A stretch of 64,000 nt of DNA from assembly GCF_000473365.1 (NCBI RefSeq), contig NZ_KI421517.1, forward strand, positions 2,104,745-2,168,744, read 5' to 3'. The translations under genes were made by a program, and so were the position numbers. Every line of letters starts with the position of its first letter. Position 1 is the first letter of the stretch. Origin of the DNA: Adhaeribacter aquaticus DSM 16391. GTDB lineage: Bacteria; Bacteroidota; Bacteroidia; Cytophagales; Hymenobacteraceae. Under the pieces are notes generated by a model that was given only the letters and a program-made list of their open reading frames with translations, was not told the origin of the DNA and searched no databases. Below are positions 46,823 through 58,073 of the stretch, piece after piece.

Positions 46823-48073
46823 ATGGATAGTTCAGTTCTGATCGAATCGTTTGCGGAATTTGCCAAATTCAAGAACATTGATCGCCCCACTATGATGCGT
46901 ATTTTGGAAGACGTTTTCCGGACCATGATTCGTAAAAAATGGGGTACCGATGAAAATTTCGATATTATTCTGAATGTGGAGAAAGGTGACCTGGAAATCT
47001 GGCGTAACCGTGAAATTGTAGACGATAATTCTGAAGATATCTGGGATCATGATAAAATTCCGTTAGCTGAAGCCCGCAAAATTGAACCTGATTTTGAAGT
47101 AGGAGAAGAAGTTTCGGAAGAAATCAAATTAGAGGATTTTGGTAGAAGAGCCGTTTTAACAGCTCGTCAAACCTTAATACAAAGAGTAAAAGACCTGGAA
47201 AAGGATTTAATGTACCAGAAATATAAAGATCTGGTAGGTGAAATTATTTCGGGTGAAGTATACCAGGTATGGAACCGGGAAGTAATGCTAATTGACCCAG
47301 AGGATAACGAATTAATAATTCCGAAGTCAGAGCAGATCCCTAAAGACCGTTACCGCAAAGGAGATGTAGTACGGGCAGTAGTACATCGGGTGGATATCGT
47401 TAATGGAGCACCAAAAATTATTTTATCACGTACATCTCCGGTATTTTTAGAACGGTTATTTGAAAACGAGGTTCCGGAAATTTATGATGGTTTGATTATC
47501 ATCAAAAATATTGTCCGGGAACCGGGTGAGCGGGCTAAAGTAGCCGTAGAATCGTATGATGACAGAATTGATCCGGTTGGTGCTTGTGTGGGCATGAAAG
47601 GATCCAGAATTCATAGCATTGTACGTGAACTGGAAAATGAAAACATAGACGTTATTAACTATACCGATAACCTGGAACTTTATATTCAGCGTGCGCTTAG
47701 CCCAGCTAAGATTACCAGCATGAAAATTAATGAAGAAGAAGGACGCGTTTCGGTATTCTTAAAGCCTGACCAGGTTTCTTTAGCTATAGGTAAAGGTGGT
47801 CAGAATATAAAATTAGCTAGCCGTTTAGTTGGTTTAGAAATAGATGTATTCAGAGAACAAGAAGAATACGAAGAAGATATTTCACTGGACGAATTCTCTG
47901 ACGAGATCGAAAATTGGGTAATTGAAGAATTAAAACGAATTGGTTTAGACACTGCCAAAAGTGTATTAGCTGTAACGCGTGAAGATTTAGTTCGTCGGAC
48001 AGAATTAGAAGAAGAAACCGTTGATGAACTTCTTTCTATAATTCGTCAGGAATTTGAAGCAGATAATAGTTAA
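46823..48073 (+). CDS. nusA: transcription termination/antitermination factor NusA
   Basis: 416 aa. The N-terminal RNA polymerase-binding domain (residues 1-130) is followed by an S1 domain (GEIISGEVYQVWNREVMLIDP), two KH domains (GACVGMKGSRIHSIVREL; LAIGKGGQNIKLASRLVG) and a short acidic helical C-terminus. It lacks the extra acidic repeats of E. coli NusA, as is usual in Bacteroidota. It lies between rimP and infB. Confidence 0.95.
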   Translation: MDSSVLIESFAEFAKFKNIDRPTMMRILEDVFRTMIRKKWGTDENFDIILNVEKGDLEIWRNREIVDDNSEDIWDHDKIPLAEARKIEPDFEVGEEVSEEIKLEDFGRRAVLTARQTLIQRVKDLEKDLMYQKYKDLVGEIISGEVYQVWNREVMLIDPEDNELIIPKSEQIPKDRYRKGDVVRAVVHRVDIVNGAPKIILSRTSPVFLERLFENEVPEIYDGLIIIKNIVREPGERAKVAVESYDDRIDPVGACVGMKGSRIHSIVRELENENIDVINYTDNLELYIQRALSPAKITSMKINEEEGRVSVFLKPDQVSLAIGKGGQNIKLASRLVGLEIDVFREQEEYEEDISLDEFSDEIENWVIEELKRIGLDTAKSVLAVTREDLVRRTELEEETVDELLSIIRQEFEADNS

Positions 48074-48088
48074 TTTGGAATGTATTTG

Positions 48089-48122
48089 GTGCTGCAGCTG
48101 TTAAAAAATTGCAGCACTTTTA
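48089..48122 (+). terminator. possible terminator or attenuator between nusA and infB
   Basis: GTGCTGCA / TGCAGCAC arms (48089-48096 and 48110-48117), then TTTTAAATTT. Being inside a conserved operon, it may act as a NusA-sensitive attenuator rather than a full stop. Confidence 0.5.
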
Positions 48123-48215
48123 AATTTATCATATAATTTTACGAGGTAATTAAATAATTTAAACTTTAAAAGAGAATTACCTCTTATAATAATAAAAAAC
48201 AACAGCATATTGAGC

Positions 48216-51200
48216 ATGGCAGAAGAAAAAACGATGAGGCTTAAACAGGTAGCAACAACCTTGAACATTAGTACGTCCACGGTTGTGGATTACTTAGCGG
48301 GCAAAGGTTTTGATATCGAAAATAAACCTACTTCTAAAATTACATCGGAGCAGTTCGATATGCTGATGAAAGCATTTGAATCGTCGTTGCAGGACAAAAA
48401 CCTGGCCGATGCATTAAGTATTGGAAATAAAAAACCTGCCCCAGAACCTGAGGCGCCAAAAGCGCGTGAACCAGAAGTACTTAAAACTGAACCAGCTGTT
48501 CCGGTTCAGAAACAGGAAACACCTGTAGTTAATCAACCAGAATCTAAAGAAGAAGATCCGATTTCTACAGGAATCAAACTTCAAGGCATTAAAGTTTTAG
48601 GTAAAATACAATTGGATGCTAAAGGCAATCCAGTTACAAAACCAGCCGAGCCAACGCCAGCTCCGGCAGCAGCTCCTACACCTACTCCGGTACAAGAAAA
48701 ACCAGTAGAAACACCTGTTGCGGCAGCACCGGAACCGGAGAAACCAGTTTCTCCAGCTGAAAAACCAGTTCCAGCTCCAGCTCCAACTCCAACTCCTGAG
48801 GTTGTGGCTGCGTCAAAACCAGAAGAAGTTGCAGAGACTAAACCAGTTGAACCGGAAGCTCCAGTTCAACCAGCTCCAAAACCGGTTGAAGCGCCTGTAG
48901 CCACTGCACCAGAACCAACTCCAGCTCCAGCTCCTGAACCAGAGGCAATTCCGGCGCCAGTAACAGCACAGGCTCCTGCTCCGACACCAATAGCACCGAC
49001 TCCGGCACCAGTTCAGGAAACTCAGGAACCAGTAGCACAGGAGAACCCGGCAACACCTGTCTCAACAGAGGAGCCTGCTGCTGAAGAAGATGAAGCAGTT
49101 GAAACAATTGTGGCTCGGGCTAATACATTAAAAGGTTTAACTGTATTAGGTAAAATAGAATTACCTAGTAAAGATGCTCCTAAGCCCCAGGGTAAAAAAG
49201 GATTTAAAGGTGGAGAGGGCGATGGAAAAGGTCGTCCAACTCAGAACCAAAGCCAAAATCCTAATCAGAACCAAAATCAGAATCAAGGGGCTAACAATGC
49301 CGCTGGAGATAAAAATAAAAAGAAACGGAAACGTATAATTGTTCAAAACAATACTACTGCTCCTGATACCAATGATCGTCCGGTAGTTGTAAGAGGTGAC
49401 CGTAAGGATTTCTCTCAGCAAGGCCCAGGACAAGGCGGTGGAAACAGATTTAACAATAACCGAAATCAGGGCGGTGGAAACCGACCTAATACAGCTCCGG
49501 GAGGACCTAAACCAGAAGTTAGCGATAAGCAGATTCAGGATCAGATTAAAGCCACTTTGGCTCGTCTGAGTGGAAACAAAGGTAATCAAGGAAACCGGGC
49601 TAAATACCGTCGTGAAAAACGTTCTGCTATTGCAGATGCGGAAGATCAGCGCCGGATGCAGGAACAGTCAGAATCTAAAACACTTAAGCTTACAGAATTT
49701 ATCTCGGCTAATGATTTAGCTTCTTTAATGGATGTTTCTGTTAACGAGGTTATCAAAGTTTGTTTAGGTTTAGGCATGTTCGTCTCTATCAACCAACGTT
49801 TAGATGCAGAAGCGATCACTATTATAGCCGATGAATTTGGCTATGACGTAGAATTCTTATCTGCTGAAGACGAAGAAATTGAAACAGAAGATGAGGATAA
49901 TGAAGAGGATTTAGCAGAACGTGCTCCTATTGTTACCATAATGGGTCACGTGGATCATGGTAAAACATCTTTGCTTGATTATATCCGGAATTCTAAAGTT
50001 ACGGCAGGTGAAGCAGGAGGTATTACACAGCACATTGGAGCCTACGATGTATTAACTGACACAGGAAAACGAGTTACATTCCTGGATACACCAGGTCACG
50101 AAGCCTTTACCGCCATGCGTGCGCGGGGTGCTAAAATTACAGATATTGTAATTATTGTAGTAGCCGCCGATGATGATGTGATGCCACAAACTAAAGAGGC
50201 TTTAAATCACGCGCAGGCAGCCGGTGTACCTATTGTAATTGCGATTAATAAAGTAGATAAACCGTCTGCTAACCCAGATAGAATAAGGGAACAATTAGCA
50301 GCTATTAACATATTAGTAGAAGAATGGGGCGGTAAATACCAGTGCCAGGAAATTTCAGCTAAAACCGGACAAGGTATTCCAGATTTATTAGAAAAAGTAT
50401 TACTGGAATCTGAATTATTAGAACTTAAAGCTAATCCGAACCGTCGCGCTGTTGGTAGTGTAATTGAAGCTTCCTTGGATAAAGGACGTGGTTATGTAGC
50501 TACCATTATGGTACAAACTGGTACATTACGGGTTGGTGATATTATGTTAGCAGGTTCTCATTATGGCCGTGTTAAGGCTATGACTGACCATCGTGGTAAA
50601 CGGATGAAAGAAGCAGGACCTTCTACCCCAGTACAGGTATTAGGTTTAGATGGTGCGCCACAAGCCGGTGACAAGTTCCAGATTTACGAAACGGAACGTG
50701 AAGCCCGCGAAATTGCATCCAGCCGTTCGCAGTTACAACGGGAACAGAGCATGCGTACCAAGAAACACATTACTTTAGATGAAATTGGTCGTCGTTTAGC
50801 CATTGGTTCATTTAAAGAACTTAACGTTATTGTAAAAGGTGACGTGGATGGTTCAGTTGAGGCACTATCTGACTCTTTACTGAAATTATCGACTAGCGAA
50901 GTACAGGTAAATATCCTTTCTAAAGGGGTAGGCGCCATTTCGGAATCAGACGTATTGTTAGCTTCGGCTTCCGATGCCATCATTATTGGATTCCAGGTTC
51001 GTCCATCAGGCAACGCCCGTAAACTGGCCGAGCAGGAACAAATTGATATTCGTCTTTACTCAATCATTTACAACGCCATAAACGAAGTAAAAGACGCAAT
51101 GGAAGGTATGTTGGCTCCAACTGTACAAGAAGTAATTACTTCTAACGTGGAGGTTCGGGATGTATTTAAGATTACGAAAGTGGGTACAATTGCAGGTTGT

Positions 51201-51425
51201 ATGGTTACCGATGGTACCATTACCAGAAACACGAGAGTGCGGATTGTCCGGGAAGGTATTGTGGTACACTCTGGCGATATATTAGCCTTGAAACGTTTCA
51301 AAGATGATGTTTCAGAAGTAAGACAAGGCTACGAATGCGGTATCAGCATTAAAAACTTTAACGATTTGCAAATAGGAGACATAATTGAAGGATACGAAGA
51401 GAAAGAAGTTAAGCGTACACTTTAA
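48216..51425 (+). CDS. infB: translation initiation factor IF-2
   Basis: 1069 aa from the ATG at 48216. An N-terminal IF2N domain ([26 protein letters not shown]) is followed by a long, disordered Pro/Ala/Glu/Gln-rich segment (residues about 70-300) and an Asn/Gly/Lys-rich part (about 320-480). A second IF2N-like helix set follows ([17 protein letters not shown]). The GTPase has G1 GHVDHGKTS near residue 577, DTPGHEAF and NKVD. It brings fMet-tRNA to the 30S subunit. The extreme length of the N-terminus is known in Bacteroidota. A strong terminator closes the operon. Confidence 0.97.
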   Translation: MAEEKTMRLKQVATTLNISTSTVVDYLAGKGFDIENKPTSKITSEQFDMLMKAFESSLQDKNLADALSIGNKKPAPEPEAPKAREPEVLKTEPAVPVQKQETPVVNQPESKEEDPISTGIKLQGIKVLGKIQLDAKGNPVTKPAEPTPAPAAAPTPTPVQEKPVETPVAAAPEPEKPVSPAEKPVPAPAPTPTPEVVAASKPEEVAETKPVEPEAPVQPAPKPVEAPVATAPEPTPAPAPEPEAIPAPVTAQAPAPTPIAPTPAPVQETQEPVAQENPATPVSTEEPAAEEDEAVETIVARANTLKGLTVLGKIELPSKDAPKPQGKKGFKGGEGDGKGRPTQNQSQNPNQNQNQNQGANNAAGDKNKKKRKRIIVQNNTTAPDTNDRPVVVRGDRKDFSQQGPGQGGGNRFNNNRNQGGGNRPNTAPGGPKPEVSDKQIQDQIKATLARLSGNKGNQGNRAKYRREKRSAIADAEDQRRMQEQSESKTLKLTEFISANDLASLMDVSVNEVIKVCLGLGMFVSINQRLDAEAITIIADEFGYDVEFLSAEDEEIETEDEDNEEDLAERAPIVTIMGHVDHGKTSLLDYIRNSKVTAGEAGGITQHIGAYDVLTDTGKRVTFLDTPGHEAFTAMRARGAKITDIVIIVVAADDDVMPQTKEALNHAQAAGVPIVIAINKVDKPSANPDRIREQLAAINILVEEWGGKYQCQEISAKTGQGIPDLLEKVLLESELLELKANPNRRAVGSVIEASLDKGRGYVATIMVQTGTLRVGDIMLAGSHYGRVKAMTDHRGKRMKEAGPSTPVQVLGLDGAPQAGDKFQIYETEREAREIASSRSQLQREQSMRTKKHITLDEIGRRLAIGSFKELNVIVKGDVDGSVEALSDSLLKLSTSEVQVNILSKGVGAISESDVLLASASDAIIIGFQVRPSGNARKLAEQEQIDIRLYSIIYNAINEVKDAMEGMLAPTVQEVITSNVEVRDVFKITKVGTIAGCMVTDGTITRNTRVRIVREGIVVHSGDILALKRFKDDVSEVRQGYECGISIKNFNDLQIGDIIEGYEEKEVKRTL

Positions 51426-51440
51426 TAAAATTGATTTTAA

Positions 51441-51480
51441 TAAATGAAAAAGGCAGCTTGTTAGCTGCCTTTTTCATTTA
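51441..51480. terminator. bidirectional terminator after infB
   Basis: Perfect 18-bp stem (arms 51441-51458 and 51463-51480, loop TGTT, core AGGCAGCT) flanked by A and T. It ends infB on the plus strand and mscL on the minus strand. Confidence 0.93.
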
Positions 51481-51486
51481 TTAAAT

Positions 51487-51906
51487 TTACAAATTCCTAT
51501 TCCGAAGTAAATCTCTTATTTCAGTAAGTAAAATTTCCTCTTTAGAAAGGGTTGGTGTTGCAGGGGCAGCCTCTTCTTTGCGTTTTAAAGAATTAATGGA
51601 TTTTACCATAGCAAAAATGGCTAGTGCAATAATTAAAAAATTAACTATAGTTTGAATAAAGTTTCCATAATTAATTGAGGCGCCTTCTTTGATAACCTTT
51701 TCTCCCTCCATGACAGGATTCGATAATTGAATCTTAAGCTCTGTAAAATCAACGCCACCAGTTATCATTCCAATAGGAGGCATAATTAAATCGTTTACTA
51801 AGGATGTAACAATAGACCCAAAAGCAGCACCAATAACAACAGCAACTGCTAAATCAATAACATTGCCTTTTACGGCAAATTGTTTAAATTCTGAAAAAAA
51901 GCTCAT
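51487..51906 (-). CDS. mscL: large-conductance mechanosensitive channel MscL
   Basis: 139 aa. The N-terminal helix [23 protein letters not shown] and pore helix [20 protein letters not shown] are diagnostic, with a second membrane helix ([19 protein letters not shown]) and a charged C-terminal bundle. It opens on membrane tension to release solutes during hypo-osmotic shock, in the inner membrane. It is a single-gene unit convergent with infB. Confidence 0.96.
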   Translation of the reverse strand: MSFFSEFKQFAVKGNVIDLAVAVVIGAAFGSIVTSLVNDLIMPPIGMITGGVDFTELKIQLSNPVMEGEKVIKEGASINYGNFIQTIVNFLIIALAIFAMVKSINSLKRKEEAAPATPTLSKEEILLTEIRDLLRNRNL

Positions 51907-52270
51907 GGTTTAAATTATGTTTAAAGCCCAACTAAGAACAAATAATTTTACTTTAGTCGCTAAGAAGTATTATTCATTAAAATTATGGTTAAATAAATTT
52001 TTTCATAGCTAAAGCATCGATACGTTTATATATTAGAATAGTTAAATATAACTGTAAGGATAAAGAGTAGTACGCATACTTGCTCTGGTTACCAGCGTTA
52101 TTCGTTGATTACAATACTTAATAAAGTTTTTAGTTATTTCAGACCGTAAAAATTTCTTTTCCGGATAATTTGGAATATCTTATTTTAAGCTGCTAGCGCA
52201 TTTTTGCAGATTAATGAACCCTTTTGTTTATATTTGTCACTCATAATTATTGTTACCAGCTAACGCTGAA
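51907..52270. other. intergenic region
   Basis: About 364 bp between divergent genes (mscL and the crotonase), A/T-rich. It must hold both promoters, and no coding stretch or hairpin stands out. Confidence 0.45.
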
Positions 52271-53053
52271 ATGATGTCATTTAACAACCTGAAAACCAGC
52301 CTAGAAGGAGGCATTTTAACAATAACAGTAAGTCGCATTTCAAAATTAAATGCTCTGGATACGGAAACCATTGACGAAATCGGCTCGGCAATGCAGGAAG
52401 CATTTGATAATGATGAGGTGCGGGGCATTATATTTACCGGAGAAGGTGATAAAGCGTTTGTAGCGGGCGCAGACATTGCGGAAATATCGGGCTTAAACGA
52501 AATGATAGGCCGCCGTTTCTCTGAAAGAGGACAGGATATTTTTAGCATGATAGAAGAATCACCTAAGCCAGTAATAGCTGCGATAAATGGCTTTGCTTTA
52601 GGCGGAGGATGCGAATTAGCCATGGCCTGCCATATCCGTATTGCCAGTGAAAATGCGCAATTTGGTCAGCCGGAGGTAAAGCTAGGCTTAATTCCTGGTT
52701 TTGGCGGAACGCAGCGTTTAACGCAATTAGTAGGAAAAGGCAAAGCTATGGAATTAATGATGACCGGAGACATGATTACAGCCCAGGAAGCTTTGCGTTT
52801 AAGATTAGTTAACCATGTAACTACATTTGCTGATTTAATGCCAAAATCCAGAGAAATTATGAGCAAAATTGTTTCAAAAGCTCCTTTGGCTGTTGGTCTG
52901 ATTGTAGATTGTGTGAATGCCTGGTACGATAAAGAAGAACATGGGTACCAAACAGAAGCTAATGCATTTAGCCGCTGTTGTGGGTCAGAAGATTTTGTGG
53001 AAGGAACGCATGCGTTTTTAGAAAAACGCAAAGCTAATTTCAGGGGTCAATAA
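52271..53053 (+). CDS. enoyl-CoA hydratase/isomerase (crotonase) family protein
   Basis: 260 aa. I use the ATG at 52271, with an adjacent ATG as an alternative; a TTG 21 bp earlier is unlikely. The oxyanion loops KAFVAGADIAEI and GGGCELAMACHIRIASENAQFG, and the Glu of QPEVKLGLIPGFGGTQRL, are complete. Both catalytic Glu are present, so hydratase activity on short- or medium-chain enoyl-CoA is expected, in fatty acid or amino acid breakdown. No other beta-oxidation gene is adjacent. The next gene starts 51 bp later. Confidence 0.9.
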   Translation: MMSFNNLKTSLEGGILTITVSRISKLNALDTETIDEIGSAMQEAFDNDEVRGIIFTGEGDKAFVAGADIAEISGLNEMIGRRFSERGQDIFSMIEESPKPVIAAINGFALGGGCELAMACHIRIASENAQFGQPEVKLGLIPGFGGTQRLTQLVGKGKAMELMMTGDMITAQEALRLRLVNHVTTFADLMPKSREIMSKIVSKAPLAVGLIVDCVNAWYDKEEHGYQTEANAFSRCCGSEDFVEGTHAFLEKRKANFRGQ

Positions 53054-53104
53054 CTAATCCTGCTCACTTCAAAATTTTGCTTCAGCCAAGAAAAACCTGG
53101 ACGG

Positions 53105-54601
53105 ATGAGTGTTGCTAAAAAATTGGTAGGGCAAACGGCTGCCTATGGCATCAGCAGCATAATTGGGCGCCTGCTCAATTTTATGTTATTCCCATTGTAC
53201 TTGGGCATCTTTGCGCCTGAGGACTATGGTGTTATAAACGGCCTTTACGCTTATGTTGGATTTTTTAACATCCTATATACATTTGGCCTGGAAACCGCCT
53301 TTTTTCGGTTTGCTAATAAGGCCGGAGCAGATCAGCAACAATTATATAACCGCGTTCTAACTTTTATTATAGTTACCAGTGTTGCTTTCACCGCCTCCAT
53401 ATTTATTTTAATTGACCCCATATCCCGTTTAATCGGTTTTCCGGAACAACAATTATTTATAAAGTGGTTGGCTTTGATACTTGCCATTGATGCCATTACG
53501 GCTATCCCCTTTGCCCGGCTCCGGCTACAAAACAAAGCGAAAAAATTTGCCAGTCTAAAAATGGCGAATATTTTACTTACTGTTTTTGCCAACGTCTTCT
53601 TTTATTATTTTTGCCACAATATTTACCAAGGCAACTTCTTACCTGAATTAAAACCAATAGTAGAGAAAATCTACTTCCCCGAATGGCGGTTGGGCTACAT
53701 TTTTTTAATAAACCTTATTGCTAACTTTCTTTTATTGCCCCTCTTGTGGCGGGAGCTTATAGATTTCCGGTTTAAGCTGGATATTAGTTTTATGAAATCA
53801 CTTTTCCAGTACTCCTACCCTATTATGTTTATGGGATTTGCTGGAATGGTGAATGAGCTATTGGATCGGATACTACTTATAAAAATATTACCAGAAAATT
53901 TCTATCCTAATTTAAGTAGTAAAGGCGCTTTAGGAGTGTATGGAGGCTGTTATAAGCTAGCTATGTTCATGACACTTACCATTCAGGCATTCCGGTACGC
54001 CGGCGAACCGTTTTTCTTTTCGCATGCTAAAGAAAAAAATTCTCCTACCACCTTTGCCCTGGTAATGAAATGGTTTGTTTTGGTATGTACTTTTATTTTC
54101 TTATTTGTAAGCGTTAACCTGGAAGACTTTAAGATTCTATTACGGAATCCTGAATATTACCAAGGCATGGGAGTTGTACCTATCCTTCTTTTAGCCAATT
54201 TATTTTTAGGGATTTATTACAATCTATCTGCCTGGTTTAAACTTACCGATAAAACGTATTTTGGCACAATTATCAGTTTTGGCGGAGCTGCTATAACTAT
54301 TATTTTAAATGTGGCGCTCATTCCAGTTTTAGGCTTTATGGGCTGCGCCTGGGCCACCTTAGCCTGTTATTTTAGCATGGCATTTACCTGCTACCTCTTG
54401 GGCCAGAAATATTATCCTATTCCCTACCCGGTTACTTCTATACTGGCTTATATTTTGTTTGCTATTCTTCTGGTTTTAGCGGCTTTGTATGTTCCCATTA
54501 CAGATACAATACTCCGTCATCTTTTCCACTTCGGGCTTTGCGTATTTTTCCTTCTGGTGGTTTATATAATTGAAAAACCAAAGTTTAAAACTAAATTTTA
54601 A
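53105..54601 (+). CDS. polysaccharide biosynthesis flippase (Wzx/MOP superfamily)
   Basis: 498 aa, almost wholly hydrophobic with about 13-14 helices. The first segment KLVGQTAAYGISSIIGRLLNF is typical of oligosaccharide flippases, and the mid-protein FQYSYPIMFMGFAGMVNELLD fits too. It would move lipid-linked sugar units across the inner membrane. No glycosyltransferases are adjacent, so the glycan is unknown. It begins from ATG 51 bp after the crotonase and precedes dut. Confidence 0.88.
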   Translation: MSVAKKLVGQTAAYGISSIIGRLLNFMLFPLYLGIFAPEDYGVINGLYAYVGFFNILYTFGLETAFFRFANKAGADQQQLYNRVLTFIIVTSVAFTASIFILIDPISRLIGFPEQQLFIKWLALILAIDAITAIPFARLRLQNKAKKFASLKMANILLTVFANVFFYYFCHNIYQGNFLPELKPIVEKIYFPEWRLGYIFLINLIANFLLLPLLWRELIDFRFKLDISFMKSLFQYSYPIMFMGFAGMVNELLDRILLIKILPENFYPNLSSKGALGVYGGCYKLAMFMTLTIQAFRYAGEPFFFSHAKEKNSPTTFALVMKWFVLVCTFIFLFVSVNLEDFKILLRNPEYYQGMGVVPILLLANLFLGIYYNLSAWFKLTDKTYFGTIISFGGAAITIILNVALIPVLGFMGCAWATLACYFSMAFTCYLLGQKYYPIPYPVTSILAYILFAILLVLAALYVPITDTILRHLFHFGLCVFFLLVVYIIEKPKFKTKF

Positions 54602-54704
54602 TTCCTATTTTTACCTGCCTCTATAATAGGTTTTAAATTATATTTAGCTATTTGATGGCTTTTGTAACCCATCTACCCCAGAATCAGTAAGGAATTTTCC
54701 AGAA

Positions 54705-55139
54705 ATGAAAGTAAATATTATTAACCAATCCAAGCATGCTCTTCCGTCTTATCAAACTTCCAGTTCGGCGGGGATGGATCTACGGGCTAATTTAGAAGCC
54801 AGTATCCTCTTAAAGCCCTTACAACGGGTACTCGTACCAACTGGCTTATTTATAGAATTGCCGGATGGCTTTGAAGCTCAAATCAGGCCCCGGAGCGGAT
54901 TAGCTTATAAACATGGAATATCTATTGTGAATAGCCCAGGAACTATTGATGCCGATTACCGTGGCGAAATAAAAGTATTATTAGTTAACCTCTCTGACCA
55001 GGAATTTACCGTAGAAGATGGTGAACGGATTGCCCAAATGGTTGTTGCCAAACACGAAACCATTGAATGGCAGGAGGCAAATGCCTTATCGGCCACGGAA
55101 CGGGGAGCTGGAGGCTATGGCAGTACCGGTGTAAAATAA
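54705..55139 (+). CDS. dut: dUTP diphosphatase
   Basis: 144 aa with all five trimeric dUTPase motifs: [43 protein letters not shown] and the flexible [11 protein letters not shown] tail. It hydrolyses dUTP to dUMP, keeping uracil out of DNA. It leads a row of five same-strand genes common in Cytophagales (nucleotidyltransferase, TPR, DUF4292, EnvC). Confidence 0.97.
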   Translation: MKVNIINQSKHALPSYQTSSSAGMDLRANLEASILLKPLQRVLVPTGLFIELPDGFEAQIRPRSGLAYKHGISIVNSPGTIDADYRGEIKVLLVNLSDQEFTVEDGERIAQMVVAKHETIEWQEANALSATERGAGGYGSTGVK

Positions 55140-55269
55140 GATAGATCACTTTTTTAAATTGTTTTAGATCAATTATATTAAAAAACAGTATATTTCTAAC
55201 AATACTTAAAAGGTTTTATATTAATTATTTATAAATACCTCAGACTTAAATCAAATAAAAAATAAAACT

Positions 55270-56277
55270 ATGAGAATTATTGTTCCAATGGCTGGCATGG
55301 GCAAACGCATGCGTCCACATACTTTAACTGTTCCAAAACCACTGGTACCTATTGCGGGAAAACCAATTGTACAGCGGCTTGTAGAAGATATTGCAAAAGT
55401 TTGTCAGGAGCCTATTGAGGAGGTTGCTTTTATTATTGGCAACTTCGGGGAAGCTGTAGAAAAAAGTTTGATACAAATTGCTGAATCAGTAGGTGGAAAA
55501 GGAACAATTTATTATCAGGACCAGCCATTAGGTACAGCTCATGCTATTTTATGCGCTAAAGAGTCTTTAGAAGGTAAATTGGTAGTTGCATTTGCTGATA
55601 CTTTGTTTAAGGCTGATTTTACGCTGGATACGTCTGCTGATGGCACCATTTGGGTACAGCAAGTTGAAGATCCTCGTCCTTTTGGCGTAGTAAAACTAAA
55701 CGATCAGAATGTTATTACTGATTTCGTGGAAAAACCAGAAACATTTGTTTCTGACTTGGCTATTATTGGTATTTATTACTTTAAAGATGGTGCCTATTTA
55801 CGCGACGAACTTCAGTATTTATTAGACAACGATATCAAAGATAAAGGAGAGTTTCAGCTTACCAATGCCCTGGAAAATATGAAGACTAAGGGTACCACTT
55901 TTATTCCAGGAAAAATTTCGGAATGGTTAGATTGCGGAAATAAAGATGCTACTGTTTATACAAACCAACGTTATTTAGAATACCTAAAAGATGAACAAGG
56001 TTTAGTAGCCTCTTCCGCAAAAATTACTAATTCTGTTATTATTCCTCCATCATTTATTGGAGAAAATGTAGTTCTGAACAATGCCGTAGTAGGTCCGCAC
56101 GTTTCAATTGGAAATAACACGCAGGTTCACAATTCAGTAGTAAGTAATTCTATTGTGCAGGAAAATACCGTAGTTAAATCTGCTAACATAACTAATTCCA
56201 TGTTGGGTAGTTTTGCTGTTTTTCAAGGTACTCCTGCCGATTTAAGTGTAGGCGATTACAACGTGCTGAAGCAATAA
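55270..56277 (+). CDS. sugar-1-phosphate nucleotidyltransferase family protein
   Basis: 335 aa. The N-terminal Rossmann-like domain has the pyrophosphorylase loop IVPMAGMGKRMRPHTLTVPKPLVPIAGKP and the uridylyl/thymidylyl signature KGEFQLTNALENM. The C-terminal third is a left-handed beta helix of hexapeptide repeats (VVLNNAVVGPHVSIGNN, TQVHNSVVSNSIV). It activates a sugar phosphate with UTP or dTTP; the exact sugar is unknown. An acyltransferase function is not obvious. It sits 8 bp before the TPR gene. Confidence 0.9.
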   Translation: MRIIVPMAGMGKRMRPHTLTVPKPLVPIAGKPIVQRLVEDIAKVCQEPIEEVAFIIGNFGEAVEKSLIQIAESVGGKGTIYYQDQPLGTAHAILCAKESLEGKLVVAFADTLFKADFTLDTSADGTIWVQQVEDPRPFGVVKLNDQNVITDFVEKPETFVSDLAIIGIYYFKDGAYLRDELQYLLDNDIKDKGEFQLTNALENMKTKGTTFIPGKISEWLDCGNKDATVYTNQRYLEYLKDEQGLVASSAKITNSVIIPPSFIGENVVLNNAVVGPHVSIGNNTQVHNSVVSNSIVQENTVVKSANITNSMLGSFAVFQGTPADLSVGDYNVLKQ

Positions 56278-56285
56278 ACTTTTTA

Positions 56286-58073
56286 ATGATTTTATCTAAA
56301 TACTTTTTCGTTCCTTGTCTGGGCCTGGCTTTACTTTTAGCCGGGCCAGGCTATGGACAAAAAAAGCAAAAAAAAAATAAGGCCGAAACACCTGCCGAAC
56401 AGCCTTTATCCTTTGCCCAAAAAGATAAAAAGCTGGATAACCGGGAAAAAGAGGCAAGTGAATCTTTTTTTATTGAAGGAATGAAGTACATGATGCTCGA
56501 AGACTTTCCTAAAGCCTTGGAGCGTTTCCAGAGAGCCTACGCCATCAATTCTTCTAATGCAGCTCTTAATTATAAGATTGCTCAAACCATTATGCAGATG
56601 GGGCGGGCCAATGAAGCACTTCCTTTTGCTCAGGCTGCAGTAAACATAGATAGCTCCAACCCTTATTATTATTTATTATTAGCCCAGCTTTTTGGTGGAC
56701 AAAATCGCTACGATGATGCAATCAAGGTATTAACAAAGCTTACCAAGGAATTGCCTAATACAGACCAATACCTGTTTCAGTTAGCGGATTTGTATTTGGC
56801 ACAAAATAAATATGAAGACGCACTAAAAACGTACGACCGTATTGAAAAGCAATATGGTTTCATAGAGGAAATAGCTTATAAAAAGCAGCAAATATACCTT
56901 CGTCAAAATAACCTGGAAAAAGCTCTGAAAGAGGGGGAACAACTAATTTCCAGCGACCCGAATGAAATAAGATTTACGTTAGCTCAGGCAGAGATGCTGG
57001 CTAATAACAAAAAAACTGATGAAGCTATAGTTCTAGTAAATAAAGCCTTAAAAGCAGAAAAAAATAATGCACAGGCCCATTTGATGTTAGCCGAACTTTA
57101 CCGGCAAAAAGGAAATCTAGCCGAATCTGAAAAAGAACTAAAATTAGCCTTTGGTAATCCAGGTTTGGAAATTGATACCAAAGTAAAAATATTAATAGAT
57201 TATATCCGGCAAATGCCGGTACCTCCGGCTAAAGCCGATCCGGATTTACAAGACACTGCCCTTGAACTTGCCGATTTAACTATAAAGACGCACCCTACTG
57301 AAGCCAAAGCGTATGCCGTAGCCGGTGATGTACAGGCGCTGGCTCAAAAAAAGACTGACGCCAGAACAAATTATCTAAAGGCATTAAAGCTGGATAATTC
57401 CCATTTTAAAATTTGGCAGCAGGTAATCTTCCTTGAAGCAGAATTAGCGCAGACTGATTCGCTGGTGGTACATACCGAAAAAGCGCTTGAACTTTTCCCG
57501 AACCAGGCCATGCTGTGGTTCTACAATGGCACTGCCTACATGCTTAAAAAAGAACCGGCCCGGGCCATTAAATCTTTAGAGTATGGTAAAAAACTAACCA
57601 TTGATAATGCTGAGCTACAAAACCAGTTTAACATTCAGTTAGGTGATTCTTATCAATCCCTGAAGGATTATCCAAAGTCGGATGCCGCTTATGAAAGCGT
57701 ACTGGCCGCCGACCCTAATAACCCCCATGTGCTCAATAACTATAGCTATTATTTATCCTTGCGAGGGCAAAACCTAGATAAGGCAAAATCCATGTCGGAA
57801 AAGCTAGTAAAGCAAAACCCAAAAGAAGCTACTTATTTAGATACCCACGCTTGGGTGTTATATAAATTAAAAGAATACAAGGAGGCCCGTAAATATTTAG
57901 AAGAAGCTGTTTCTTTGAAAAAAGATGCCGATATTTTGGAACACTATGGGGATGTATTGTATCAGTTAGGAGAGAAAGAATTAGCCTTGGAGCAATGGAA
58001 AAAAGCTAAACAGATTGGAAAAGCGTCTGACCTAATTGACAAAAAGATAAAAGATAAAAAGCTTTATGAGTAA
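56286..58073 (+). CDS. exported TPR protein, 595 aa
   Basis: A signal peptide (about residues 1-24, to GPGYGQ) precedes a basic linker and at least ten TPR units (for example FPKALERFQRAYAINSSNAALNYKIAQ). It may act as a periplasmic scaffold for envelope assembly, a role suggested only by its neighbours DUF4292 and EnvC. The stop overlaps the start of the next gene by 8 bp, so the two are translated together. Confidence 0.85.
   Translation: MILSKYFFVPCLGLALLLAGPGYGQKKQKKNKAETPAEQPLSFAQKDKKLDNREKEASESFFIEGMKYMMLEDFPKALERFQRAYAINSSNAALNYKIAQTIMQMGRANEALPFAQAAVNIDSSNPYYYLLLAQLFGGQNRYDDAIKVLTKLTKELPNTDQYLFQLADLYLAQNKYEDALKTYDRIEKQYGFIEEIAYKKQQIYLRQNNLEKALKEGEQLISSDPNEIRFTLAQAEMLANNKKTDEAIVLVNKALKAEKNNAQAHLMLAELYRQKGNLAESEKELKLAFGNPGLEIDTKVKILIDYIRQMPVPPAKADPDLQDTALELADLTIKTHPTEAKAYAVAGDVQALAQKKTDARTNYLKALKLDNSHFKIWQQVIFLEAELAQTDSLVVHTEKALELFPNQAMLWFYNGTAYMLKKEPARAIKSLEYGKKLTIDNAELQNQFNIQLGDSYQSLKDYPKSDAAYESVLAADPNNPHVLNNYSYYLSLRGQNLDKAKSMSEKLVKQNPKEATYLDTHAWVLYKLKEYKEARKYLEEAVSLKKDADILEHYGDVLYQLGEKELALEQWKKAKQIGKASDLIDKKIKDKKLYE

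Noticed and set aside
51060-51301. Two minus-strand frames inside infB
   Set aside because: They are antisense shadows within the conserved GTPase and C-terminal domains of IF2.
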